Shown here: one piece after another, positions 17,681 through 28,934 of the stretch
Layout of the letters: each line of letters opens with the position of its first letter
Position numbering within the stretch: position 1 is the first letter of the stretch
Assembly: GCA_965230015.1 (NCBI GenBank)
Contig: CBDDKF010000002.1
Coordinates: 806,001-870,000, forward strand
DNA from: JABSQH01 sp965230015
Lineage (GTDB): Bacteria > Actinomycetota > Acidimicrobiia > Acidimicrobiales > Ilumatobacteraceae
Direction: 5' to 3'
Length of the DNA: 64,000 bases
Translations under genes and position numbers: made by a program
The notes under the pieces: generated by a model
What the model was told of the DNA's origin: nothing
Databases searched by the model: none
The model's input: the letters and a program-made list of their open reading frames with translations, nothing else

Positions 17681-17692
17681 GAACACATGTTT
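17681..17692. promoter_or_regulatory. SOS (LexA) box shared by uvrB and uvrD2
   Basis: GAACACATGTTT matches the LexA palindrome GAAC-N4-GTTC at seven of eight fixed positions, with flanking C and G keeping partial symmetry. It lies in the 75-base gap between divergent uvrB and uvrD2 and could repress both. Confidence 0.7.
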
Positions 17693-17721
17693 GGTCGGTC
17701 AGCGGCCCGTACACTCTCACC

Positions 17722-19626
17722 GTGACCGACGCCGAGGCGCTGCTCGTCGACCTCGACCCCGATCAGCGCGCGGCCGTCACGACCGAGTCCCGGCTCGTCG
17801 CCGTGATCGCCGGTGCCGGGTCGGGCAAGACCCGCGTGTTGACGCGTCGCATCGCCTACCGCATCGCCACCGAGACCGCCGACGGGCGGCACACCCTGGC
17901 CCTCACGTTCACCCGCGAGGCCGCCGGCGAGCTCCGGCGGCGGTTGCGCTCGCTCGGCCTGCGCGAGCCGGTGGAAGCAGGAACGTTCCACTCGACGATG
18001 CTGCGCGTGCTCGAAGAGCGGTACGCGTCGACCGACCGTCGCAAGCCGACGGTGAGCGCCGACCGGCGCCGTCTGATCCGCGATGCGGTCGACGCTGGCG
18101 ATCGGCGGGCAGTGCCCTCCTACCTTGCCGAAATCGACTGGGCCACGGCTCGTGGCATCCCGGCGGGCGGGTACGCAGCTGCGGCGCGGCGAGCTGGGCG
18201 GCGGCCGTCGGCAGGGGTCGACCGTGTCGCCACGGTGTTCGCCGACGTCGAGCAACTCAAGCGCCGACGCGGCGTCATCGACTTCGACGACGTGCTCGCC
18301 CTCACCGTGCGCGAGATGCGCCGCCAACCTGAGTTCGCCGACGCGCTTCGCTGGCGGTTCCGACACCTGCTCGTCGACGAAAGTCAGGACCTCAACCCCC
18401 TGCAGCACGCGCTGATCGATGAGCTCAGAGCGGGGCGCAACGACCTCTACCTGGTCGGCGACCCCGCACAGTCGATCTACGGGTTCAACGGTGCCGACCC
18501 TGCGCTGCTCGTCGACGTGGAACAACGCTTCTCCGGGGTCGAGGTGATCCGGCTGCCTGTCAACCATCGGTGCACACCACAGGTCGTCCGCGCGGGCGTC
18601 CACGCCCTCGACCGGGCCGGTCAGCCGTTCGATCTGCGTTCGGCTCGGCCGGACGGGCCTGCCGTGCGCGTGATCACCACCGACGACGAACACGACGAAG
18701 TGACCACGGTGGTCGCCACGCTCGATGCCCTGGCGCGCGACCAGCTGAGCCGCGGCGATGTCGCGGTGGTCGCCCGCACCCATGCCCAGCTCGAACCGCT
18801 GCGATCGGCGATCGAGGCGGCAGGACTTCCCGTCCGACAGCGAACCGACGAGGTCGGGCCAGGCGCACTCGTGCGTCAGGTCGCAGCACTCGGGGGCGCA
18901 GATCGGCTTCGAGCGTTCGCCCACGACACGCTCGACAGCGTGGACACTGCAACCACCCCAGGCCGCAGCCGAAGCGGTGCCAACACGGAAGAGTCCGGCG
19001 CCGACGAACGAGCGGTCGCCGCAGCGGTGCTGATGTACTTGCGCGAGCAGCCCGGCGGCGACGGCCGGGGGTTCCGCGCCTGGGTCGCCACCAACGATCC
19101 ATTCGGCGACGGGCCGAGCGCTGGTGTGGAGTTGCTCACGTTCCACGCCGCAAAGGGTCGTGAGTGGCGCACCGTCGTGGTCACCGGTGTCGAGAGCGGC
19201 TTGGTGCCCCACAAGTCGGCGACAACCCAAGCCGCCAAAGCTGAGGAGGCTCGACTGCTCTATGTGGCGCTCACTCGCGCCACCGACGAACTCGTGGTGA
19301 CCGGGGCCGCCCGCCGCGGCGGCTACGCCCGGCGACCGTGCACACTGCTCGACGGTCTGGATACCAGCGATCCTCCGCCCGCTCCGCCGCCTCGTCGACG
19401 CGAGCATCGACGCATCGCACCGGACCCGGTGGTTGCTGCGCTGCGTGCATGGCGCGATGACGCCGCGCGACGCGCCCGCGTGCTCCCGTCAGCCTGGCTC
19501 AGCGACCGCGATCTGACCGCGATCGCCACAGCACGACCGCGCACCGCCGAGGAACTCGAGGCGGTGACGTCGCTCGGGCCGATCACCGCGCGGCGGCTGG
19601 CGCCACAGATCGACGCACTGCTGTAG
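17722..19626 (+). CDS. uvrD2: ATP-dependent DNA helicase UvrD2 (SF1A, with HRDC domain)
   Basis: 634-residue 3'-5' helicase. Motif I AGAGSGKTRVLTRR near 30, motif Ia LTFTREAAGELRRR, motif II VDESQDLNPLQ near 218, motif III GDPAQSIYGFNGA, motif IV LPVNHRCTP, motif V LTFHAAKGREW and motif VI LLYVALTRA. After a proline/arginine-rich link, the last 45 residues form an HRDC-type helical domain (LSDRDLTAIATARPRTAEEL, then LGPITARRL), the hallmark of actinobacterial UvrD2. It seems to lack the four-cysteine zinc region present before the HRDC domain in mycobacterial UvrD2. Start GTG 17722; a shared SOS box with uvrB sits just upstream. Acts in DNA repair or replication-fork processing. Confidence 0.93.
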   Translation: MTDAEALLVDLDPDQRAAVTTESRLVAVIAGAGSGKTRVLTRRIAYRIATETADGRHTLALTFTREAAGELRRRLRSLGLREPVEAGTFHSTMLRVLEERYASTDRRKPTVSADRRRLIRDAVDAGDRRAVPSYLAEIDWATARGIPAGGYAAAARRAGRRPSAGVDRVATVFADVEQLKRRRGVIDFDDVLALTVREMRRQPEFADALRWRFRHLLVDESQDLNPLQHALIDELRAGRNDLYLVGDPAQSIYGFNGADPALLVDVEQRFSGVEVIRLPVNHRCTPQVVRAGVHALDRAGQPFDLRSARPDGPAVRVITTDDEHDEVTTVVATLDALARDQLSRGDVAVVARTHAQLEPLRSAIEAAGLPVRQRTDEVGPGALVRQVAALGGADRLRAFAHDTLDSVDTATTPGRSRSGANTEESGADERAVAAAVLMYLREQPGGDGRGFRAWVATNDPFGDGPSAGVELLTFHAAKGREWRTVVVTGVESGLVPHKSATTQAAKAEEARLLYVALTRATDELVVTGAARRGGYARRPCTLLDGLDTSDPPPAPPPRRREHRRIAPDPVVAALRAWRDDAARRARVLPSAWLSDRDLTAIATARPRTAEELEAVTSLGPITARRLAPQIDALL

Positions 19627-19637
19627 CGGTCGCGAGG

Positions 19638-20414
19638 TCAGCTGCGGTCGGCCAGGTCGACGATGACCGGCGCGTGGTCGCTCGGCTGCTTGCCCTTGCG
19701 GGCGTTGCGGTCGACCACGGCCCATTCCACGTCGTTGGCGACCGACGACGAACACAACACCAGATCGATGCGCATCCCCCGGCCCTGGTGGAAGTCACCG
19801 CGTCGGTAGTCCCACCACGAGTACACGCGGTCGGCGTCGTGGCGCTGCCGAAACACGTCCACCAGGCCGAGGTCGAGCAACGCCTGCAGGCGGTCGCGCT
19901 CGGGCTGGCTGACGTGCGTCGCCCCGTTGACCTTGGCCGGGTCCCACACATCCCGGTCGTCGGGGGCGATGTTGAAATCACCGCCGACGACGATCTCGGT
20001 GGACGACTGCTCGCGCAGGTGGGCATGCAGTCGCTCGAGCCAGGAGAGCTTGTACTCGTAGTGCGGGTCTTCGAGGCTGCGCCCGTTGGGCACGTACACG
20101 GAACTGACGCGCAGGCCACCGCACGTGGCGGTGATGATTCGTGCGTCGGGATCGGGCTCGATGCCATCGGCGAAGTTGACCACCACGTCGTCGAGACCGA
20201 CCTTCGACAAGATGGCCACACCGTTCCACTGGCCTTGCCCGTAGTGGGCAGCGCTGTAGCCGAGCGACTCGAAGGCGAGGGTGGGAAACGCGTCGTCGGC
20301 GAGCTTGGTCTCTTGCAGCAACACGACGTCGGGAGCGACATCGGCAAGCCATTCCTCCACCCGCTCTTGGCGGGCTCGCAGCGAGTTGACGTTCCAGGTG
20401 ACGATGCGCGTCAC
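19638..20414 (-). CDS. xth: Exodeoxyribonuclease III (Xth)
   Basis: 258-residue AP endonuclease and 3'-5' exonuclease of base excision repair. Visible motifs: WNVNSLRARQ near the N-terminus, LLQETKL (metal-binding Glu near 35), YVPNG, GGDFNIAPDDRDVWDP (catalytic Asp/Asn), MRIDLVL and the terminal SDHAP histidine. The GTG start at 20414 overlaps the upstream gene's stop as GTGA, so it is translationally coupled to the NYN-S1 protein. It ends 11 bases from the convergent uvrD2 stop. Confidence 0.95.
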   Translation of the reverse strand: MTRIVTWNVNSLRARQERVEEWLADVAPDVVLLQETKLADDAFPTLAFESLGYSAAHYGQGQWNGVAILSKVGLDDVVVNFADGIEPDPDARIITATCGGLRVSSVYVPNGRSLEDPHYEYKLSWLERLHAHLREQSSTEIVVGGDFNIAPDDRDVWDPAKVNGATHVSQPERDRLQALLDLGLVDVFRQRHDADRVYSWWDYRRGDFHQGRGMRIDLVLCSSSVANDVEWAVVDRNARKGKQPSDHAPVIVDLADRS

Positions 20415-21811
20415 GGTGTCGCCGCCTCGTCATTGCTCGCGTCGACCGGGGTCGATGCCATCGTGCTCGCCGCCTTCTTGGAGGACCGCTTCTTCGACGC
20501 AGTCTTCTTCCTGCCTGCGGCCTTCTTGATTGCGCTCTTCTTGCTCGCCGCCTTCTTGGTGGCCGTCTTCTTCGTGGCCGACTTCTTGGCTGCGGTCTTC
20601 TTGCTCGCCGCCTTCTTGGTGGCGGCCTTCTTGTTCGTCGTCTTCTTCGTCGCCGACTTGGTCTTGGCGGCAGTTTTCTTGCCCGCCGCCTTCTTCGTGG
20701 CCGACTTGTTCTTGGCTGCGGTCTTGCGACGCGCGGGCTTCTGCTTCGGCTGCTCAGCCTGGGATTCGTCCGCCGGTGGTGGCGCATCGTCCGGCGGCGA
20801 CTCCACCGGCGCCGCCGGTCTTGAGGACTCGACTGGCGCAGCACCGCCATCGACCACCGCTTGCGCCTCGTCGTCGCCGGAAGCGGCCGCGTCGGCCAGC
20901 GCCTTGGCGGCCATGTCGGGCAGCGCGCAGTCGATGCTGCGGCGACCGGGCGAGAAGTTGACCACGACCGCCGTGATCGACTCGTCGATCTTGAGCGCCT
21001 TGCGCGCGCTCGTAGGTGGTGGATCGGCCATCAGGCGCAGCGGCACATAGCCGCGAACGTCACCGCCGATCGTGATGTACGCCCCGTGCGAGGAGTAGCT
21101 GGCCACCGTGGCGTTCACGCTCGTGCCGACAGGGTGATGCTCGACGAACTCGAGGAACGGCAGCAGCTCGTTGACCATCTCGCCCTTGCGTGGCGCACGC
21201 GATGCGGCGCCACGCGATGCCGGCTGATCCGGAGCCGGAGCGTCCGGGACGTCCTCGGACTCCACCGGGCCAGGGGGCGGCGCAGTGGGCACCGGCATCG
21301 GTTCGCTGGCCCGCTTGCTCGACCGGCGAGCGGTGCGCTTCTGGGCCCGCTTCTTGGCGGTCGCCTTGCGGCTCACCGGCCCGCGCACGGGCACGCGGTC
21401 GACAAACACCCATCCCACGTGTGGTACCGGCTTGCCACCGACCAGTCGGCCCTCGTCGAACAGCCAGTCGTAGGTGCCGTGGAACTCTTGGAACGAATCG
21501 TTGGAGAGCACGACAGCGTTGGCCTTGTCGGCGATCTGCAGCACGAACGCGTCGCCGCGACCGACGGCGCCTGCCGGAGGCGCCACCAGTTCGTTGTTGG
21601 AGATGCCGTCCTCGAAGGCGTTCGCTTCGGACTTGTCGATGCGATGACCGAACGTGGCATCGACCACCACGGTGACCGCAGCCTCGGGGTGTTCCTCGAT
21701 GAACGCGATCACTGCGTCGTTCAATTGCTCCAGGCTCGGGAGCGAACGCCCCTCGGTGGCGATGTTCGAACCGTCGACCACAACGTGGGCAACGTCGCCT
21801 CGGGCGCTCAT
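20411..21811 (-). CDS. NYN/Zc3h12a-like ribonuclease domain fused to S1 domain and lysine-rich tail
   Basis: 466 residues in an unusual order. Residues 8-150 look like a Zc3h12a-type NYN (PIN-like) nuclease: VVVDGSNIATEG (Asp13), acidic VVVDATFGHRIDKSE, NNELVAPPAG, and GDAFVLQIADKANAVVLSND with the conserved acidic ND. A basic patch (158-180) and a Pro-rich link lead to an S1-like RNA-binding domain at about 215-295 (VGTSVNATVASYSSHGAYI, GYVPLRLM). The last 100 residues are a Lys/Ala/Thr tail like histone H1 or actinobacterial HupB tails. I infer a nucleic-acid-bound RNase or RNA-binding factor; no partner is known to me. The stop overlaps the xth start. Start GTG/ATG at 21811 (MSARGDVAHV). 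Confidence 0.8.
   Translation of the reverse strand: MSARGDVAHVVVDGSNIATEGRSLPSLEQLNDAVIAFIEEHPEAAVTVVVDATFGHRIDKSEANAFEDGISNNELVAPPAGAVGRGDAFVLQIADKANAVVLSNDSFQEFHGTYDWLFDEGRLVGGKPVPHVGWVFVDRVPVRGPVSRKATAKKRAQKRTARRSSKRASEPMPVPTAPPPGPVESEDVPDAPAPDQPASRGAASRAPRKGEMVNELLPFLEFVEHHPVGTSVNATVASYSSHGAYITIGGDVRGYVPLRLMADPPPTSARKALKIDESITAVVVNFSPGRRSIDCALPDMAAKALADAAASGDDEAQAVVDGGAAPVESSRPAAPVESPPDDAPPPADESQAEQPKQKPARRKTAAKNKSATKKAAGKKTAAKTKSATKKTTNKKAATKKAASKKTAAKKSATKKTATKKAASKKSAIKKAAGRKKTASKKRSSKKAASTMASTPVDASNDEAATP
20470..20735 (-). repeat. Coding repeat tract for the Lys/Ala-rich tail
   Basis: Within the NYN-S1 gene, repeated short blocks (such as gccttcttggtggc and gacttcttggc in plus orientation) encode AAKK/SATKK-like units about 10-15 times. 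Such tracts can change length by slippage in frame. The repeat is imperfect. Confidence 0.75.
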
Positions 21812-21859
21812 GTGGTGGTATTCCTCGTCATCGGCGCCGCCATCGTAGGCTCACCGATC

Positions 21860-22477
21860 GTGATCCGGGCAGTGCTCTGGGACTTCGGTGGCGTCATCTT
21901 GTCGAGCCCGTTCGACGCGTTCGCCCGCTACGAGTCGACGAACGCGCTCCCCGAGGGGTTCATTCGGTCGGTCAATGCCACCAACCCCGATCACAACGCG
22001 TGGGCGCTGCTCGAACGCAGCGACATCACTCCCGCCGAGTTCGACCAACGCTTCGCCGACGAGGCAGCGGCGCTCGGCCACCGTGTGCCCGGGGCCGACA
22101 TCCTGGCGCTGCTCGCCGGTGAGATTCGTCCCGACATGGTCGACCTGCTCGACCGCGTGATCGACGCCGGCTACCGCACCGCGTGCCTGACCAACAACGT
22201 CGCATCTGCCGATCCACGTTCCGCCCGTCCGGACGTCACCGCGGTGATGGACCGCTTCGATCACGTCGTGGAGTCGAGCAAGGTCGGCGTGCGCAAGCCC
22301 GAGGTGCGGTTCTACGAGATCGCCTGCGACATGGTCGGCGTCGCGCCGCACGAGTGCGTGTTCCTCGACGACCTGGGCATCAACTTGAAGCCCGCTCGGG
22401 CGATGGGCATGACCACGATCAAGGTCGGCGACCCGACCACCGCCATCGCCGACCTCGAAGCCGCACTCGGCCTCTGA
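21860..22477 (+). CDS. HAD-superfamily hydrolase (subfamily IA, EphX N-terminus/ACAD10-like)
   Basis: 205-residue predicted phosphatase. Motif I is AVLWDFGGVI with nucleophile Asp8; the usual second Asp of DxD is Gly, as in the DxGGV subgroup that includes the N-terminal phosphatase domain of mammalian epoxide hydrolase and ACAD10 relatives. A helical cap (about 20-85), motif II CLTNNV (Thr/Asn), motif III Lys in SSKVGVRKPEVRFY, and motif IV VFLDDLGINLKPA follow. GTG 21860 is the only start that gives motif I near the N-terminus. It is divergent from the NYN-S1 gene and convergent with kgd, its stop lying 14 bases from the kgd stop. Substrate unknown. Confidence 0.88.
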   Translation: MIRAVLWDFGGVILSSPFDAFARYESTNALPEGFIRSVNATNPDHNAWALLERSDITPAEFDQRFADEAAALGHRVPGADILALLAGEIRPDMVDLLDRVIDAGYRTACLTNNVASADPRSARPDVTAVMDRFDHVVESSKVGVRKPEVRFYEIACDMVGVAPHECVFLDDLGINLKPARAMGMTTIKVGDPTTAIADLEAALGL

Positions 22478-22491
22478 GATTCGGGTGATCG

Positions 22492-26244
<3,753 letters not shown>

Positions 26245-26404
26245 GAGTCCAGCGTACTCGTGCACCGACCCCGACTTCGGGGCCACGCATCGTGAGTTGG
26301 CGACCACCGGTGGTGTGAGTTGACCGATCGTTGACATGCCCCACACCGAGCCCTGACGCAGACCTCTTGATCACTCCCCGTGGGCCATCACTACGTTCAG
26401 TGAG

Positions 26405-28198
26405 ATGTTCACCGAGCAGCTACAACGTGGGGAAATGCTGCGGGGCAGCGAGATCGACGCCAATGCCAACCGCGAGCGAATGCGTCAACGTCGTCTCAAG
26501 AAGACGTTGATCCCGCTGACCCTGGTACTCGCCTGGCTGCTGTTCCGACTCCTCACGAACAACCCGCCGCGCATCGGCATCCCCGGCTGGGTACAGGGCA
26601 ACCCAGAAATCGTCATCGCCCTCGGGTTGATCCTCATTCTCGGCACGGTGATCTTCATCCCGTTCCTCACCGCCGGTCGCTCGCCGCACACGCTGCTGCG
26701 GGCCTCTGACTCGAACGTCCGTCTCGACGACGTGGTCGGCGCCGACCAGACCAAGCGCGAGGCGATCGACTCGATGAACCTGTTCCTCGCGTCCGAAACC
26801 TTCCAGCGCGAGATGGGCGGCAACGCCCGACGCGGCGTGTTGTTCGAAGGCCCTCCCGGAACCGGCAAGACCTACCTGGCCAAGGCGATGGCCGCCGAGG
26901 CCGGTGTGCCGTTCCTCTTCGTGTCGGCCAGCGAGTTCCAGTCGATGTACTACGGCCAGACGAACCGCAAGATCCGTTCGTTCTTCAAGTCGCTGCGCAA
27001 GGCGGCCAAGGACGAAGGCGGAGCGATCGGCTACATCGAAGAGTTCGACGCCATCGGTGGCGCGCGCAGCGGAATGAACTCCGGGTCGATGCGCGAAGGC
27101 ATCGTCGGCGTGGTCAACGAGCTGTTGGTCCAGATGCAGAGCTTCGATCTGCCGAGCGGGTCGGAGAAGTTCAAGATCTGGTGGATCGACACGATGAACG
27201 CGTTCCTCCCCGACCACCGCCGCAAGCCGCGCCCGACGCGCAAGGAAGCCAACGTGCTGATCGTGGCGTCGACCAACCGCGCCGCCGACCTCGACCCTGC
27301 GCTCCTCCGCCCTGGCCGGTTCGACCGGGTGATCGGCTTCAACCTGCCGCCGCGCACCGACCGGATGGCGATCGCCGAGTACTACCTCAACAAGAAGGCC
27401 CACGACGACGAGATCACCCCCGAGCTGATCGCCGACCTCACCGCCGGGTACACGCCCGTGCGCATCGAGCGGCTGCTCGACGAAGGGCTGATCATCGCAC
27501 TCCGGTACGGCCGGAATCAGATGGAACTCGCCGACGTGCTGCAGGCCCAGCTCGTGACCGAGGTGGGCGTGGCCCACGAGATGGGCTATCACCCCGACGA
27601 GCGGCGGCGCATCGCGCTCCACGAGGGCGGCCACGCGCTCACCGCCGTGCTCACCCGCCGCGACGTGAAAGTGGCCTCGATTCTTCGCCGGTCGGCCGCG
27701 CTCGGGCTCGTCGCCCACGGTGATGCGGAGGAACGGTTCTTGAAGACCCCGACCGAGGCACGCGACCTGATCTGTGTCGCTCTCGCTGGGCGAGCCGCAG
27801 AGCTGCAGGAGTACGGCGAGGCGTCGAGCGGGATCTCCTCCGACCTGGCGGCCGCGACCAACGTCGCGTGCCAGCTGATCGGCCAACTCGGCGACGGGCC
27901 CGGCTTGCTGAGCCTCGAAGCAGCGGCGATGCCGACGGCCGCCAACCTCGTTGCCAAGGTCTTGGCGGACGAGCGCAGCCGCAACGCCGCCGAGGCGATC
28001 CTCGAGGAGGGCGAGCGACGGGCGGCCGACATGGTCGAGCGCTATCGCGACGCACTGCACGAGATCGCCGACGTGCTGTGCGAACGCGACGAGGTCGATG
28101 GCGACACGATTCGGGCGATCGTCGCGCAGTACACCGACATCACCGAACGACGCGGTGCCGTGCGCCGGGGCCCTGAGTTCCGCGCGACGAAGGTGTAG
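26405..28198 (+). CDS. Divergent FtsH-like membrane AAA+ metalloprotease
   Basis: 597 residues. Two membrane spans (about 34-52 and 70-92), AAA+ module with Walker A EGPPGTGKTYLAKA, second region of homology NRAADLDPALLRPGRFDR, and an M41 peptidase domain with zinc motif HEGGHA and a downstream acidic ligand in SSDLAAATN. It departs from housekeeping FtsH: the Walker B segment reads YIEEFDAIGG (Asp replaced by Glu), the pore loop is SMYYGQ instead of FVG, and about 25 extra residues (including IWWIDTMNAFLPDH) lie between Walker B and sensor 1. I infer an accessory FtsH paralogue with altered ATPase chemistry. ATG 26405. Its cellular substrate is unknown. Confidence 0.88.
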   Translation: MFTEQLQRGEMLRGSEIDANANRERMRQRRLKKTLIPLTLVLAWLLFRLLTNNPPRIGIPGWVQGNPEIVIALGLILILGTVIFIPFLTAGRSPHTLLRASDSNVRLDDVVGADQTKREAIDSMNLFLASETFQREMGGNARRGVLFEGPPGTGKTYLAKAMAAEAGVPFLFVSASEFQSMYYGQTNRKIRSFFKSLRKAAKDEGGAIGYIEEFDAIGGARSGMNSGSMREGIVGVVNELLVQMQSFDLPSGSEKFKIWWIDTMNAFLPDHRRKPRPTRKEANVLIVASTNRAADLDPALLRPGRFDRVIGFNLPPRTDRMAIAEYYLNKKAHDDEITPELIADLTAGYTPVRIERLLDEGLIIALRYGRNQMELADVLQAQLVTEVGVAHEMGYHPDERRRIALHEGGHALTAVLTRRDVKVASILRRSAALGLVAHGDAEERFLKTPTEARDLICVALAGRAAELQEYGEASSGISSDLAAATNVACQLIGQLGDGPGLLSLEAAAMPTAANLVAKVLADERSRNAAEAILEEGERRAADMVERYRDALHEIADVLCERDEVDGDTIRAIVAQYTDITERRGAVRRGPEFRATKV

Positions 28199-28262
28199 CG
28201 GTCGTCGGCACCGAAACCGACGTCGAGGGAACCGAGCGGGCGGCCACGACGTCTGAATAGGT

Positions 28263-28790
28263 GTGGGTCGTCGTTCGCCGTTCACCGCCGTGGCAGTCGT
28301 GACGATGGCGGCGGTCATCGCAACCAGCTGCGGGACCGACGAGCCGTCGACCGGCACCGCGCCGACAACGGCGGCGAGCACCGCCGCGCCGAGCACGACC
28401 ACGGCGCCACCGACGCCCGGCACCGAGATCGTCGACGCTGCGCCGACGACCAGCTCCGGCGCGATCCCGACCACCAGCCCCACGGAGAGCACCCAGATGG
28501 AGCAGTCGTCAACACCGGATGCGCTCGGCGACACCGCCGCGGCCGACCTGGCGGCGCGTCTCGCAGTGAGCCCGGGCGACATCGAGGTGATCGCCGTCGA
28601 AGAAGTCACCTGGCCCGACGCATCGCTCGGCTGCCCGCAGCGCGACATGCAGTATCAGCAGGTGCTCACCCCCGGCGTGCGGGTGATCCTCACCCACGAC
28701 GGTGTTGAACACCGCTACCACGCCGGCGGTGGCCGGGACCTGTTCTACTGCTCGACCCCGCAGGACGCTCTCGACGACCGAACTGGCTGA
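28263..28790 (+). CDS. Predicted lipoprotein with Thr/Pro linker and small C-terminal domain
   Basis: 175 residues. Signal peptide with lipobox ATSC (lipidated Cys23), a Thr/Ala/Ser/Pro-rich low-complexity spacer (25-85), then a compact domain from about 90 with VTWPDASLGCPQRDMQY, TPGVRVILTHDGVEHRYHAG and a closing FYC; the two cysteines could form a disulfide. The domain recurs in lipoproteins of several phyla to my memory but has no function I know. Start GTG 28263. It follows the FtsH-like gene by 64 bases in the same direction. Surface-anchored outside the membrane, by inference. Confidence 0.75.
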   Translation: MGRRSPFTAVAVVTMAAVIATSCGTDEPSTGTAPTTAASTAAPSTTTAPPTPGTEIVDAAPTTSSGAIPTTSPTESTQMEQSSTPDALGDTAAADLAARLAVSPGDIEVIAVEEVTWPDASLGCPQRDMQYQQVLTPGVRVILTHDGVEHRYHAGGGRDLFYCSTPQDALDDRTG

Positions 28791-28805
28791 CCAGACCCGC
28801 AGACA

Positions 28806-28885
28806 GTTCGGGGGGCGGCCCGGCGACTCCGTTCTCCAGCGTGACCACCAGCGAGACACGTTCGGGGGGCGGCCCGGCGACTCCG
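28806..28885. repeat. Perfect 26-bp direct repeat in a convergent gap
   Basis: Bases 28806-28831 recur exactly at 28860-28885, 54 bases apart, each preceded by a similar AGACA/GAGACAC stretch. The unit carries a run of six G followed by CGGCCCGGCG. It lies between the lipoprotein stop and the subtilase stop, where terminators are expected. Confidence 0.85.
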
Positions 28886-28934
28886 CCGTCGCCGGACCGC
28901 GACCGTCGAACGGTCGTCCGCCCCTTGATGTCGA

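Noticed and set aside
16444..19626. Long plus-strand open frame running through uvrB antisense into uvrD2
   Set aside because: Only the part from 17722 encodes conserved helicase motifs; the upstream part mirrors uvrB.
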